Assembly (NCBI GenBank): GCA_019090315.1
Contig: JAHRWD010000041.1
Span: 1 to 62,242 of the forward strand
Length of the DNA stretch: 62,242 bases
From: Pseudomonadales bacterium
Lineage (GTDB): Bacteria > Pseudomonadota > Gammaproteobacteria > Pseudomonadales > JAHRWD01
Direction: 5' to 3'
In this document: piece by piece, positions 25,375-36,046 of the stretch
How positions within the stretch are numbered: the first letter of the stretch is position 1
Layout: every line of letters starts with the position of its first letter
Program-made: the position numbers and the translations under genes
The notes under the pieces: model-generated
Database searches by the model: none
Told to the model about the DNA's origin: nothing
The model's input: the letters and a program-made list of their open reading frames with translations, nothing else

Positions 25375-26070
25375 TCAATAGTTGATGGCCTGTACATCTT
25401 TCAGGTGCGACAGGGCTTTTTCCGATAGTGTATTGCGCTCCCACTTTTTCGTGATCGCGTAACTTTTGCTATCCAGCTCCTTAAGATCATCGATCTTGGC
25501 TTCAACCGCCGCTTTTAGCTGATCCGCGTCTTCACATAATTCATGCACAAATTCGAGCCTGTACGCCTCCTCGGGGGAATAGATCCGGGCGTGCAATATG
25601 AATTCGGTCATACGGTGTGAGGGAACTGCATGGCTGGCGATCATGCTCATCCATTTGGGTACAGACATCTTATTTCTGATCTCATTCATTTGAATGCGAT
25701 AATCACCGTTCTGTACGATCCGGTAGTCACAGGCCATCGTCAAAATACAGCCGCCCGCAATCGCATGGCCCGACACCGCAGCAATAGTCGGAATAGGAAA
25801 GGTAAACAGCCGTAACATGGTGCGGGCAAACATCTGGGTGAACCTGGCATTTTCCTGTGCATCAATCGCAGCCAGGTGTTTGAGATCGAGGCCGGCACAG
25901 AAAATAGTGTCTCTACCACTTAAAACCAGTACCTTAACCTTGTGTTTCTCCATCTGATCAAGGGCTGAATGAAGCTCCTTGAAAAAAGCAGGATTCATGG
26001 CATTGGCCTTATCATCATCAAAGTTGATGCGGCCAACATTATTGCTGATTCTAAAATGTACCTTTTCCAT
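25375..26070 (-). CDS. Enoyl-CoA hydratase/isomerase (crotonase) family protein
   Basis: 231 residues with the crotonase fold. Oxyanion-hole loops are visible as IFCAGLDLKHL (A-G-L-D) and SGHAIAGGCILTMACDYRI (A-G-G). The Glu positions used by hydratases are not obvious in MNEIRNKMSVPKWMSMIAS, where Asn/Lys occupy the region. The protein may therefore be an isomerase, hydrolase or thioesterase-like member rather than a beta-oxidation hydratase. Shorter than typical hydratases (about 260). Divergent from the formate dehydrogenase operon. Confidence 0.83.
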   Translation of the reverse strand: MEKVHFRISNNVGRINFDDDKANAMNPAFFKELHSALDQMEKHKVKVLVLSGRDTIFCAGLDLKHLAAIDAQENARFTQMFARTMLRLFTFPIPTIAAVSGHAIAGGCILTMACDYRIVQNGDYRIQMNEIRNKMSVPKWMSMIASHAVPSHRMTEFILHARIYSPEEAYRLEFVHELCEDADQLKAAVEAKIDDLKELDSKSYAITKKWERNTLSEKALSHLKDVQAINY

Positions 26071-26215
26071 ATCTAAACCTTTATTGTTTTTTGTCTACTT
26101 TACTTTTTTACAGGCTGTTTCTGCAAATCATCAATTGTTCTATGATAACGGGAAATAATAAAGGCCTGACAGATCAGGTTCAAATAAGCTCAGCTTGAGC
26201 AGCGCATTTTTTGGA

Positions 26216-28360
26216 ATGAAAATGGATAGCGCAACAATCAGCTCGATAACTGATGAGATGTTGGTGCAGATGAAAAACCTGCCCGGTGCATTGTTGCCTG
26301 TTCTGCACAGAATTCAGGACGAACTCGGATATCTTCCAGCTGAATCAGTTTCGGAGATTGCGGCTGCACTAAACCTGTCCCGCGCTGAAGTACACGGTGT
26401 GATCAGCTTTTATGATCATTTCCGCACCGAACCAACGGGAAAGCATATTGTAAAGATATGTAGAGCCGAGGCCTGCCAGGCTTCAGGTAGCCGTGAGCTG
26501 GAAATACAGATCAAAGACTCGTTGAGCATCGAGTTTGGTGAAACCGGCACCGATGGTTTAATCACCCTCGAGCCGGTCTACTGTTTAGGCAACTGTGCCT
26601 GTGGTCCTTCGGTTCAGATAAATGACAAGGTCTATGGTCGCGTTGATATTGCCCGTTTTGATGGTCTGCTGGAAAGCCTCGTCGAACAGCCTGATGATTC
26701 TCATGCTCATGTAACGCCAGTTATTTCGAATGAACCGGAACCGATTCGAATCTATGTCGCTGACGATACCAGCGCCTGCGCTATAGGGGCCGATGCGGTA
26801 GCACAGGCTATTGTTGCGGAGGCCGCGCGGCGTGACCTTAATATCGAGTTACTGCGTTATGGTTCTCGTGGTTTGTTCTGGTTAGAAACACTGGTTGAGG
26901 TTGAAACACCTGAAGGGCGTGTTGCCTATGGGCCGATTCAATCATCCGACGTGGCGCGGTTGTTTGAAGCAGGTTTTCACAAAGGCAACCAAAGCAGTGA
27001 ATTGAGTTTGGGGTTAACGCAGGACATTCCCTACTTAAAAAACCAGCGAAGGCTTAATTTCGAATGTGCGGGTCTGGTTGATCCTTTGTCGCTGGAATCC
27101 TATAAAGCGTTGGGCGGATATCTGGGTTTGAAACGTGCGTTGAGCATGAGCACTCAGGCGATCGTGGATGAGATGAAAACTTCGGGTTTGCGGGGCCGTG
27201 GTGGTGCAGCTTTTCCCACCGGCATCAAATGGCAAACCGTACTGGATGCGCCGACTAATAAAAACCCTCACCCTGAGTTAGAAAAAAAGTACATTGTTTG
27301 TAATGCTGATGAAGGTGACTCCGGTACCTTTGCGGATCGCCTGTTGATGGAAGCTGATCCGTTGCAATTGATTGAAGGAATGACCATTGCTGGCCTCGCA
27401 ACCGGTGCAGTCCAGGGCTATATCTATCTACGTTCAGAATATCCGAAGGCTCTTGAAAAATTAACAATCGCGATAGAGGCTGCCTACGCCGGTGGTTATC
27501 TAGGCAATAATATTGCCGGTAGCGATCAGCGCTTTGATCTCGAAATTCGTCTCGGTGCTGGCGCCTATATATGTGGCGAAGAAACCGCGCTGCTCGATAG
27601 CCTTGAGGGCAAGCGCGGCATGGTGCGAGCCAAGCCGCCGCTACCTGCTATCGAAGGCTTGTTTGGTCAGCCAACGGTGATCAACAACGTGCTGACTCTG
27701 GCCAGTGTTTCAGGCATTTTGGCGAATGGTGCAAAAACCTATAAAAATCTCGGTACTGGTCGCTCCCTCGGCACATTGCCGATGCAGTTATCGGGAAATA
27801 TCAAACGTGGCGGCCTTGTCGAGCTGCCCTTTGGCTCAACATTACGGGAGTTGATTGAAGACTACGGTGGTGGAACCGCGAGCGGACGACCGATAAAAGC
27901 CGTACAAGTGGGCGGCCCATTGGGCGCTTATCTAACCGAATCCCAGCTTGATATTAAGCTCGACTATGAGAGTTTCTCTGAGATTGGTGCGATGCTCGGT
28001 CACGGTGGCGTTGTAGTGTTTGATGATGGCGTGGACATGTCCCAACAGGCGCGATTCGCAATGGAGTTTTGTGCGGTTGAGTCCTGCGGGAAATGTACCC
28101 CATGCCGTATCGGTTCTACCCGTGGCGTAGAGGTGATCGACAAAATTTGTACTGGCGAAGGATCCGAGCGAGAAAACAATCTGATTCTGCTGCATGATCT
28201 GTGCGACACCATGGAGCATGGTTCTTTGTGCGCAATGGGAGGCTTAACACCATCACCGGTACGTAGTGCGTTACAGCATTTCCCAGAAGATTTTGGTATT
28301 GAGCCACAAGCCATCTCAGGTGTGGGAATAGATGCTGGAAGAGGTGAAACGCCATGCTGA
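26216..28360 (+). CDS. fdsB: NAD-dependent formate dehydrogenase, fused gamma-beta subunit (FdsG-FdsB)
   Basis: 714 residues joining two normally separate subunits. Residues about 1-155 are NuoE/FdsG-like, with [2Fe-2S] ligands in CRAEAC and CLGNC. Residues about 180-710 are NuoF/FdsB-like: [16 protein letters not shown] (NADH site), [18 protein letters not shown] (FMN site), [20 protein letters not shown], and [4Fe-4S] ligands [16 protein letters not shown] plus the later Cys in SLCAMGG. Together they pass electrons from the molybdenum subunit to NAD+. An ATG 6 bases further on (26222) is an alternative with a slightly better ribosome distance; the TTG at 26195 is less likely. The end overlaps fdsA by 7 bases. 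Confidence 0.9.
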   Translation: MKMDSATISSITDEMLVQMKNLPGALLPVLHRIQDELGYLPAESVSEIAAALNLSRAEVHGVISFYDHFRTEPTGKHIVKICRAEACQASGSRELEIQIKDSLSIEFGETGTDGLITLEPVYCLGNCACGPSVQINDKVYGRVDIARFDGLLESLVEQPDDSHAHVTPVISNEPEPIRIYVADDTSACAIGADAVAQAIVAEAARRDLNIELLRYGSRGLFWLETLVEVETPEGRVAYGPIQSSDVARLFEAGFHKGNQSSELSLGLTQDIPYLKNQRRLNFECAGLVDPLSLESYKALGGYLGLKRALSMSTQAIVDEMKTSGLRGRGGAAFPTGIKWQTVLDAPTNKNPHPELEKKYIVCNADEGDSGTFADRLLMEADPLQLIEGMTIAGLATGAVQGYIYLRSEYPKALEKLTIAIEAAYAGGYLGNNIAGSDQRFDLEIRLGAGAYICGEETALLDSLEGKRGMVRAKPPLPAIEGLFGQPTVINNVLTLASVSGILANGAKTYKNLGTGRSLGTLPMQLSGNIKRGGLVELPFGSTLRELIEDYGGGTASGRPIKAVQVGGPLGAYLTESQLDIKLDYESFSEIGAMLGHGGVVVFDDGVDMSQQARFAMEFCAVESCGKCTPCRIGSTRGVEVIDKICTGEGSERENNLILLHDLCDTMEHGSLCAMGGLTPSPVRSALQHFPEDFGIEPQAISGVGIDAGRGETPC

Positions 28361-31257
28361 AGTACTACCAACCTCAAAAGGATTTCGGCACGCCGGCTCA
28401 GGTATCGACTGAATCTATCGAGCTTGAAATAGATGGCGTGCAGATTACCGTACCCGCAGGTACATCGGTGATGCGTGCAGCCTCTGAAGTGGGCATCAAA
28501 ATACCCAAGCTGTGTGCGACGGATTCGGTTGAGCCCTTCGGTTCGTGCCGTATCTGTCTGGTCGAAATCGAAGGTCGTAAAGGATACCCCGCTTCCTGCA
28601 CCACGCCGGCAGAAAATGGCATGATGGTTTCAACCCAGACCGACAAAATCGCTGATCTACGTCGCAATGTGATGGAACTGTATATTTCCGATCACCCGTT
28701 GGACTGCCTGACCTGCCCAACCAATGGCAACTGTGAACTACAGGATACCGCCGGAGAAGTAGGGCTACGCGCAGTGCGGTACGGCTACGATGGCGCTAAT
28801 CACCTCGATGCAGAGAAAGACCAGTCCAACCCCTATTTCAGTTTTGATCCGGCCAAATGTATTGTCTGCTCCCGTTGTGTACGAGCCTGCGAGGAGACCC
28901 AGGGCACCTTTGCGCTAACCATTGATGGTCGTGGGTTTGATAGCAAAGTCAGCCCCGGCCAGAACCAGTCCTTTATGGAATCTGACTGCGTATCCTGCGG
29001 CGCCTGCGTAGATGCTTGCCCCACCGCTACATTGACCGAAACCAGCATTCTCAAGTGGGGACAACCGGAACACAGCGTCATTACTACCTGCGCATACTGC
29101 GGGGTAGGGTGTAGCTTTCGGGCTGAAATGCGCGGCAACACATTGGTGAATATGACACCCTGGAAAGATGGCAAAGCCAACGAAGGCCACGCCTGTGTGA
29201 AGGGGCGTTTTGCCTTTGGTTATGCTACCCATCCGGATCGAATCACCACACCGATGATTCGTAGCAGTATTGATGAACCCTGGCAGCAAGTTAGCTGGGA
29301 TGAGGCCTTCGCTTACGCGGCGCAACGGCTACGGGAAATTCAGCATCAACATGGTCGTAAAAGCATCGGTGCGATCAGCTCATCGCGATGCAGTAATGAA
29401 GAGGTCTGGCTGGTACAAAAACTGGTGAGAGCTGGTTTTGGTAATAACAACATCGATACCTGTGCGCGGGTTTGCCATTCCCCGACCGGCTACGGCCTTA
29501 AAACCACCCTTGGCGCTTCCGCCGGTACCCAGTCGTTTATCTCGGTAGAAAAAGCCGATGTAATTATTGTGATGGGCTCTAATCCCACCGATGCCCACCC
29601 GGTGTTTGCATCGCGTCTCAAAAAACGCTTGCGACAGGGCGCGAAACTGATTGTGATTGATCCGCGACAAATAGAGCTGGTGGACGCACCGCATGTGCGA
29701 GCGGATTACCATCTGCCCGTACGCCCCGGCACCAACGTCGCCATCGTCAATGCGTTTGCCCACGTGATTATTACCGAAGGTCTGGAAGATACAGCCTTTA
29801 TTAACGAACGATGTGAAGAGCCTGCCTACCGGCAGTGGCGTACCTTTATTGAAAACCCCAGTCATTCCCCCGAAGTAACCGAGCAGATTACCGGAGTACC
29901 CGCCGCTGACCTGCGCAATGCCGCGCGGCTGTATGCCAACGCAGGCAATGGTGCGATCTATTATGGACTTGGCGTAACCGAACATAGTCAGGGCTCCACC
30001 ACCGTATTAGGTATCGCGAATCTTGCAATGCTAACCGGCAACCTTGGCCGCGAGGGCGTGGGGGTAAATCCGATGCGGGGCCAGAATAACGTGCAAGGTT
30101 CTTGCGATATGGGCTCCTTTCCCCACGAACTGCCGGGTTATCGTCCGGTGTCTGATGATAAAGCGCGAAGCCAGTTTGAGTCGGACTGGAATGTCAGTCT
30201 CGACAGCGAACCGGGTTTGCGTATCCCCAATATGCTGGATGCAGCACTCGATGGAAACTTCAAAGGGCTTTATTGCCAGGGCGAAGATATCGCCCAGTCA
30301 GACCCCAATACCCAGCATGTCGAAGCGGCCCTTCGAGCATTGGATTGCCTGATTGTGCAGGACCTTTTTCTTAATGAGACCGCAAAGTACGCTCACGTAT
30401 TTCTGCCCGGCTCCTCCTTTTTAGAGAAGGATGGCACCTTCACCAATGCCGAACGCCGTATCTCGCCGGTACGCCGGGTGATGCCACCTCTTGCGGGTCT
30501 GGCGGACTGGCAAACTACCCAGGGCCTGGCGCAGGCGATGGGTATGGAGATGAACTATGAGCATCCCAGTGAAATCATGGATGAGATCGCACGTTTGACC
30601 CCAACCTTTGAAGGGGTGAGTTATACCAAACTCAATGAATTGGGCAGCATCCAGTGGCCCTGCAACGAAGCGGCCCCCGAAGGCACACCAACCATGCATG
30701 TCGAGCAATTTACTCGCGGCAAGGGCTTTTTCGCAGTAACCGAATTTGTGCCGACCGATGAACGCGCCAGCCGCCGGTTCCCATTGCTGCTCACTACCGG
30801 CCGTATACTCAGCCAATACAATGTTGGCGCACAGACTCGCCGTACTGCCAATATTAGCTGGCACCATGAAGATATTCTGGAGCTGCATCCACAGGATGCG
30901 GAGGAACGTGGTATCGGAAATGGTGACTGGGTGGGCGTTCAGAGCCGAGTCGGAAATACCGTACTGCGAGCTTCAATAAGCGAAAAGGTACAGCCCGGGG
31001 TGGTCTACACCACCTTTCACTTTCCTGAGTCCGGTGCCAATGTGATCACCACTGATAACGCTGACTGGGCCACCGACTGTCCGGAATACAAAGTCACTGC
31101 TGTACAGCTCAGTAAAGTGACCGAGCCATCGCAGTGGCAAAAACGCCAGGCCGAGTTTAGTAAACAGCAGGAGGGTTATAGAAAAGGGAAACGGACAGAG
31201 GAAAGGACAGTGCGGGAAAAACATCAAAGCCAAAAACAGGAAAAGCCCTTCGCATGA
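28354..31257 (+). CDS. fdsA: Formate dehydrogenase, molybdenum catalytic subunit (FdsA type)
   Basis: 967 residues; oxidises formate to CO2 in the cytoplasm. N-terminal NuoG-like region: [2Fe-2S] ([20 protein letters not shown]...SCTTP), His/Cys cluster ([17 protein letters not shown]), two [4Fe-4S] ([26 protein letters not shown]). The molybdopterin part begins with [10 protein letters not shown]...GHACVKGR, the substrate-side [4Fe-4S]. The metal ligand is Cys374 in [13 protein letters not shown], encoded by TGC, so this is a cysteine and not a selenocysteine enzyme. A bis-MGD binding C-terminal domain closes the protein. The extreme C-terminus is Lys/Gln/Arg-rich. It overlaps fdhD by 4 bases. 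No fdsD-like small gene was found. Confidence 0.93.
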   Translation: MLKYYQPQKDFGTPAQVSTESIELEIDGVQITVPAGTSVMRAASEVGIKIPKLCATDSVEPFGSCRICLVEIEGRKGYPASCTTPAENGMMVSTQTDKIADLRRNVMELYISDHPLDCLTCPTNGNCELQDTAGEVGLRAVRYGYDGANHLDAEKDQSNPYFSFDPAKCIVCSRCVRACEETQGTFALTIDGRGFDSKVSPGQNQSFMESDCVSCGACVDACPTATLTETSILKWGQPEHSVITTCAYCGVGCSFRAEMRGNTLVNMTPWKDGKANEGHACVKGRFAFGYATHPDRITTPMIRSSIDEPWQQVSWDEAFAYAAQRLREIQHQHGRKSIGAISSSRCSNEEVWLVQKLVRAGFGNNNIDTCARVCHSPTGYGLKTTLGASAGTQSFISVEKADVIIVMGSNPTDAHPVFASRLKKRLRQGAKLIVIDPRQIELVDAPHVRADYHLPVRPGTNVAIVNAFAHVIITEGLEDTAFINERCEEPAYRQWRTFIENPSHSPEVTEQITGVPAADLRNAARLYANAGNGAIYYGLGVTEHSQGSTTVLGIANLAMLTGNLGREGVGVNPMRGQNNVQGSCDMGSFPHELPGYRPVSDDKARSQFESDWNVSLDSEPGLRIPNMLDAALDGNFKGLYCQGEDIAQSDPNTQHVEAALRALDCLIVQDLFLNETAKYAHVFLPGSSFLEKDGTFTNAERRISPVRRVMPPLAGLADWQTTQGLAQAMGMEMNYEHPSEIMDEIARLTPTFEGVSYTKLNELGSIQWPCNEAAPEGTPTMHVEQFTRGKGFFAVTEFVPTDERASRRFPLLLTTGRILSQYNVGAQTRRTANISWHHEDILELHPQDAEERGIGNGDWVGVQSRVGNTVLRASISEKVQPGVVYTTFHFPESGANVITTDNADWATDCPEYKVTAVQLSKVTEPSQWQKRQAEFSKQQEGYRKGKRTEERTVREKHQSQKQEKPFA

Positions 31258-32108
31258 AAATGCCTCAAGAAAAACCCGTTGATCTGTCTAATCCTGATCA
31301 TACGGTGGTTTCAGCAGTTGATCTGCAGGAGTGGCGCAATGGTGATGTCCAAACCGTAACCGACCAACTGATTGAAGAAACCGCCGTAGCACTGGTTTAT
31401 AACGGTATATCCCATGTGGTGATGATGGCGACCCCTAGCAACCTTGAAGCCTTTGCCCTTGGTTTTAGCCTTAGCGAAGGTATTCTCGATCAGCCCGAAC
31501 AGCTCTATGAGCTAGATATACATTATCGGGAACAGGGTATAGAGATCGCGATGCAGATCAGTCCTGAATGCTTTGTCCGATTAAAGCAAAGCCGCCGTAA
31601 TATGACCGGTCGTACAGGCTGTGGATTATGTGGTTCAGAATCCCTCGAACAGGTAATCCGTCAACCAGAGCCGCTGGCAGTCAGTCCAACCTATCAACAC
31701 CAGGCGATAGAAAATGCCGTTCGACAACTTGAGTCACAACAGCCATTACAGCAGATAACCGGCGCAGTTCACGGGGCTGCTCTTTGTTCTAACATCGGCG
31801 ATATTCAAATACTGTGTGAAGATATAGGTCGGCATAATGCGTTGGATAAAGTTTATGGTGAAGCCTGCAAACGTGCAGATTTAAAAGATAAACAAAAACG
31901 AGCGGACTGTTTTGTTCTGATTTCCAGTCGCGCCAGTTACGAACTGGTATTAAAAGCGGCAGCAATGGGAGTGGGTATGTTAGTGGCGGTATCCGCTCCC
32001 ACCAATCTTGCGGTACAGTTATCAGAACAGGCTAATATTATATTGGTAGGTTTTGCTCGCGATGGTCGGCATCTGGTGTATACCTGCACTAACCGGATTT
32101 TCCAGTAG
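31254..32108 (+). CDS. fdhD: Formate dehydrogenase accessory sulfurtransferase
   Basis: 284 residues. FdhD moves sulfur from a cysteine desulfurase onto the bis-MGD cofactor, which formate dehydrogenase needs for activity. Landmarks are LIEETAVALVYNGISHVVMM, FALGFSLSEGIL, the catalytic pair in TGCGLCG (C-x-x-C), ALCSNIGDIQILCEDIGRHN and DCFVLISSRASYELVLKAAA. It starts within the last codons of fdsA (ATGA overlap), a sign of coupled expression. It also serves as the FdsC equivalent of this operon. Confidence 0.95.
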   Translation: MKMPQEKPVDLSNPDHTVVSAVDLQEWRNGDVQTVTDQLIEETAVALVYNGISHVVMMATPSNLEAFALGFSLSEGILDQPEQLYELDIHYREQGIEIAMQISPECFVRLKQSRRNMTGRTGCGLCGSESLEQVIRQPEPLAVSPTYQHQAIENAVRQLESQQPLQQITGAVHGAALCSNIGDIQILCEDIGRHNALDKVYGEACKRADLKDKQKRADCFVLISSRASYELVLKAAAMGVGMLVAVSAPTNLAVQLSEQANIILVGFARDGRHLVYTCTNRIFQ

Positions 32109-32239
32109 CGGCAAAGGCAATGTTTCAGGGTTATTGATTTACCGATATGGGAACCCATATTTTGTGTTTAGTTTAACCGGTTGCATTATTTTATGGGTTG
32201 ACTCAAGCCTGACGAACTAAAAATAGAAGGAAAAATAAC

Positions 32240-32983
32240 GTGTCCCCTTATTTGAAATCAGTCAGTTTTCCCCTAAGGTTGCTAATCGCAATTTGTATGA
32301 GTGCGACCTCTCTGGGTTCATACGCCCGCCCCGTTTTAACACTCACCACACCCGATATCACTTCATACTATTTTCATACGGATGATCATCAAGGTTTAGG
32401 GGACAAGGTACTTAAAGAAGCGCTGTCTCGTATTGGTTATGATTTGAAGGTTGTGCCGTTACCGGCAGAGAGAAGTTTGTTGATGGCTGATTCTGGAGGT
32501 GTGGATGGTGAGCTGCTTCGTACCCGCGCAATTGAACAACGCTTCCCTGATCTTGTTCGTGTTTCGGAATCGCTGTTGGATGTTGAGTTTGTTGTATTCT
32601 CACTCCAGTCAGCTAGCCAGATTGAAGATTGGGCATCATTAAAAAATAAATCCGTGGCCGTGATTATCGGGATGAAAATAATTGAAGAAAATATACCGGA
32701 ATCCGCTCTTGTTACAAGGGTCAACAAGGCTAGTCAGCTGTTCGACATGATAAAAAATGGACGCGTTCAATATGCTGCTTTTGTACGCGATATCGGTGAT
32801 GATTTTATCAAACATCATGGGGTGACAGGCATTTTAGCCAGTCAATCAACGCTTTCGGCGGTGCCGACCTATACTTATCTACATAAAAAACATCGCGACC
32901 TGGTTCCAAAATTAGCTCAGTCTTTGCGGGAAATGAAAAATGATGGGACATTTCGGGCCATTGTCGAAAATCATCAACCCTGA
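32240..32983 (+). CDS. Periplasmic solute-binding-protein-like sensor protein
   Basis: 247 residues with a signal peptide (LRLLIAICMSATSLGSYA, cleavage before RPVL) and a type-3 bacterial substrate-binding domain: ITSYYFHTDDHQGLGDKVLK, LKVVPLPAERSLLMADSGGV, and LKNKSVAVIIGMKII at the hinge. It starts at GTG with AAGGA 8 bases upstream. No ABC permease or ATPase genes are near. The following gene encodes a membrane hybrid kinase, so this protein may feed a signal into that kinase, or be an orphan binding protein. The ligand is unknown. Confidence 0.75.
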   Translation: MSPYLKSVSFPLRLLIAICMSATSLGSYARPVLTLTTPDITSYYFHTDDHQGLGDKVLKEALSRIGYDLKVVPLPAERSLLMADSGGVDGELLRTRAIEQRFPDLVRVSESLLDVEFVVFSLQSASQIEDWASLKNKSVAVIIGMKIIEENIPESALVTRVNKASQLFDMIKNGRVQYAAFVRDIGDDFIKHHGVTGILASQSTLSAVPTYTYLHKKHRDLVPKLAQSLREMKNDGTFRAIVENHQP

Positions 32984-33034
32984 TTCAGGCATGTTATTTA
33001 AAAGCAATGAGCTTATTCGATAGAGGAGATGCTG

Positions 33035-36019
33035 ATGGGTTCCGTTAGTCGGATATTTTCAAGCCATCTTGCCAGGCGGATGGTGTGGAGTGTTTTGTTG
33101 GCAAGCATCTCCATTATAGCAGTTAGCGCTAGTCTGTATTTGTACGCGCTTCTAAACACAGATCTGGTACAAATTGAAAAGAAGGTAGAAGAGATGGGGC
33201 GTAGCCACCTGTCCAGTATTAGTGAGCGTGTATGGGTTGCGGATATCGATTCATTAAAACTTGATTTGATCGGTATACAGAGGCTTGATGCCGTTCAATA
33301 TGTATCGGTTACGGAGAATGGCCGTGTTCTGGCGGAGGTTGGTACGCTGCCTACAGATAATCTCATCGAGAAAAATTTCCCCATTAACTATAGCTTTCAG
33401 GGGAAAGAACTCAAAATTGCCAAGTTAAGTATTGTTGCATCAAGTACGGATTTTCTTGATCGTTTTTTTTCTCGAGCGATTTCCGCAATTGCCGTTATTA
33501 CTATGCAAATCTTCCTGGTTTCCGGTTTGGTTTTAGTATTATTTAACCGTAATGTTACCCGGCACCTCCGCGACATAGCCGATTTTGCAGGCCGCATTGA
33601 ACTTTCAAATATTGATCAAACCATGACCCTTGATCGCCGGAAAAAACGCTCCGAAGATGAGCTGGATATTTTGCTAGCTGCATTAACCAGTATGCAACAT
33701 CAATTAAACCAATCAGTGACCTCGTTGAGGGAGAGCGAAGAAAACCTCTCATTAACTCTGGACTGTATTGGTGACGCGGTTATTGCAACAGATTTTGAGG
33801 GTTCTATTGCACGCATGAATCCTGTTGCAGAGCAGTTGACGGGCTGGGTTTTCGAGGATGCAATCGGAAAAAATATTAAGGACATATTTCCAATTATAGA
33901 TACAAGAACCGGCCAGCAAGTTGAAAATCCTGTTGACGCAGCCCTGTCTACCGGGAAGGTAGTGACTCTGAATAGCAGTGCTAGCCTAATAGCAAAAAAT
34001 GGTGAGCAATATCAGGTTGCAGATAGCGCAGCCCCAATTAAAAACAACCTTGGAGATATCATTGGGGGGATACTGGTTTTCCATGATGTGACTGATCAAT
34101 ATCAGATGATGAAAAATTTGCGTGAAGCTGAGATGTGGCTGAAACTGCATATTGAACAGACTCCTTTAGGGGTGATCAGTTGGGGAAAGGATTTCAGGGT
34201 TATAGATTGGAATCCGGCAGCTGAGAAAATATTCGGCTATTCAAGTGATGAAGCGGTAGGGCAACGTTATAGAGATCTTATTGTGTCACCTGTAGTGGAA
34301 GAAGGTCTGGAACAACGCTGGGATGACTTTATTGGAGGTAAGGAAGCCGACAAATTCTTGCTGGAAAATATCACAAAGAAGGGAGAAAACTTGTATTGTG
34401 AATGGTATAACACGCCATTACTGGATGATGATGACGTAATAGTGGGCGTTGCATCATTAGTGTTAAACGTAACTGAACGTATCGAAACTGAGCAGGCTTT
34501 AGCACAGCATCGTGTGGAGCAGGAGATGCTTCTCGACTATATGCTGGATGCAATGATCTCCACCGATTCCGACGGATTGATTCTGAGTTTCAATCATAGT
34601 GCTGAACAGATGTTTGGTTATAAAGAATCGGAGGTGATAGGAAAGGAGCTGCGAATAGTATTACCCGAAGAAGGTTGGCCATTATACGATAGATTAATTA
34701 ATCAGCCGATCAAGATGCGAGAGCGAGGTACGCGCGCAAAAATTTATGAAGTTACCGCCATAAATAAAAGTGGTCAAAAATTTCCGATTCGATTTTCTAT
34801 TGGAGTACCGCCAAAACAGGGAAACAGCATACAAACATTTATATACTCCCTTCATGATTTGACTGGTGAAAAGGAAAAAGAGGAGCAACTTCGCCATAGT
34901 CAGAAAATGGAAGCGCTTGGTAAGCTGACCGGCGGTATCGCCCATGATTATAATAATATGTTGGGTATTATATTGGGCTATACCGAGCTGCTGAATATGG
35001 TCATGCCTGAAGATTCCAGCTTTAGAGAATATGTCGATAAAATTGAGCAGGCTGGGCAGCGTGGTGTGGTGCTAACGAAAAAAATGCTATCCCTTTCCAG
35101 TCGTCAGGCGGTTGAGGCCAGTCCTGTAGATATCAACAGGGTATTAAACGAACAGCGGGAGATGCTGCAGAAAACTTTGACAGCTCGTGTTTCCGTTGAT
35201 ATGAAGCTGTCGCAGGATCTATGGATGGTATGGATTGATGAAGGCGATTTTTCTGATGTTATCCTGAATTTATCGATTAATGCCATGCATGCTATGGAGT
35301 CGGTGGGTACTCTTACCTTTGAAAGTTTAAATGTATCCTTTGCCAAAACAGATGATCGGCTAGCCAATGTTGGACCTGGAGACTATGTATTACTACAGGT
35401 AAGTGATACCGGTTCGGGTATGAATAAAGAGACTCTTGAACGTATTTTTGATCCCTTTTTTACCACAAAGGGAGAAAAAGGAAGTGGCCTGGGCCTGAGT
35501 CAGGTATATGGATTTGTCGAACGAAGCGGAGGCGTGATTAACGTCGAATCAGCCATCGACATGGGCACCTGTTTCAGTATCTATTTTCCTCGCTACATAC
35601 CGGAGCAAAACGTATTGGAGGAGATTCCGGATCACCAAAATGACACAGCATTGTTCGGCAGAGAGAGCATTTTGGTGGTTGATGATGAAACGGAGTTGCT
35701 TGAAATGGTAACAAAAATGTTAACTGGATATGGTTACAAAGTTTATGACACGGTATCCGCAAGTTCGGCGCTGGAAATTTTATCGAAGCATCATATTGAC
35801 ATCGTTTTGTCGGATGTGGTTATGCCGGAAATGGATGGCTATGAGTTGGCATACAAGATTAAGGATAAATACCCGGGCTTACCCATTCAGTTGGTGAGTG
35901 GATTTAATGAAGCGGTTAAGCTTGATCGTATCGATGAACAATTGCAGGAGCATTTGATTAGTAAGCCCTATCGTAGTCAAGTAGTGCTTGAACGAATCAG
36001 AAAGTTATTGGATGGGTAA
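33035..36019 (+). CDS. PAS-rich membrane hybrid histidine kinase
   Basis: 994 residues. Two transmembrane segments (about 15-38 and 145-170) flank a small periplasmic domain of about 110 residues. Next are a HAMP-like segment, three PAS domains (about 235-350, 355-480, 490-610; for example LTLDCIGDAVIATDFEGSIA and MLDAMISTDSDGLILSFNHS), HisKA with phospho-His637 in GGIAHDYNNMLG, the ATPase (DTGSGMNKET, GSGLGLSQVYGF) and a C-terminal receiver with phospho-Asp927 (IVLSDVVMPEMDGYEL). The GIAHDxNN form is the NtrB-like hybrid class. The ATG at 33035 is chosen because AGAGGAG ends 6 bases before it; an ATG at 33029 directly abuts that site. No output regulator is adjacent. Confidence 0.88.
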   Translation: MGSVSRIFSSHLARRMVWSVLLASISIIAVSASLYLYALLNTDLVQIEKKVEEMGRSHLSSISERVWVADIDSLKLDLIGIQRLDAVQYVSVTENGRVLAEVGTLPTDNLIEKNFPINYSFQGKELKIAKLSIVASSTDFLDRFFSRAISAIAVITMQIFLVSGLVLVLFNRNVTRHLRDIADFAGRIELSNIDQTMTLDRRKKRSEDELDILLAALTSMQHQLNQSVTSLRESEENLSLTLDCIGDAVIATDFEGSIARMNPVAEQLTGWVFEDAIGKNIKDIFPIIDTRTGQQVENPVDAALSTGKVVTLNSSASLIAKNGEQYQVADSAAPIKNNLGDIIGGILVFHDVTDQYQMMKNLREAEMWLKLHIEQTPLGVISWGKDFRVIDWNPAAEKIFGYSSDEAVGQRYRDLIVSPVVEEGLEQRWDDFIGGKEADKFLLENITKKGENLYCEWYNTPLLDDDDVIVGVASLVLNVTERIETEQALAQHRVEQEMLLDYMLDAMISTDSDGLILSFNHSAEQMFGYKESEVIGKELRIVLPEEGWPLYDRLINQPIKMRERGTRAKIYEVTAINKSGQKFPIRFSIGVPPKQGNSIQTFIYSLHDLTGEKEKEEQLRHSQKMEALGKLTGGIAHDYNNMLGIILGYTELLNMVMPEDSSFREYVDKIEQAGQRGVVLTKKMLSLSSRQAVEASPVDINRVLNEQREMLQKTLTARVSVDMKLSQDLWMVWIDEGDFSDVILNLSINAMHAMESVGTLTFESLNVSFAKTDDRLANVGPGDYVLLQVSDTGSGMNKETLERIFDPFFTTKGEKGSGLGLSQVYGFVERSGGVINVESAIDMGTCFSIYFPRYIPEQNVLEEIPDHQNDTALFGRESILVVDDETELLEMVTKMLTGYGYKVYDTVSASSALEILSKHHIDIVLSDVVMPEMDGYELAYKIKDKYPGLPIQLVSGFNEAVKLDRIDEQLQEHLISKPYRSQVVLERIRKLLDG

Positions 36020-36046
36020 TCGCTCGATCAGCTACGTCGTACCTGT

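Noticed and set aside
29473..29475. Possible selenocysteine at the formate dehydrogenase metal site
   Set aside because: The codon is TGC (Cys374), not TGA, so this is the cysteine form.
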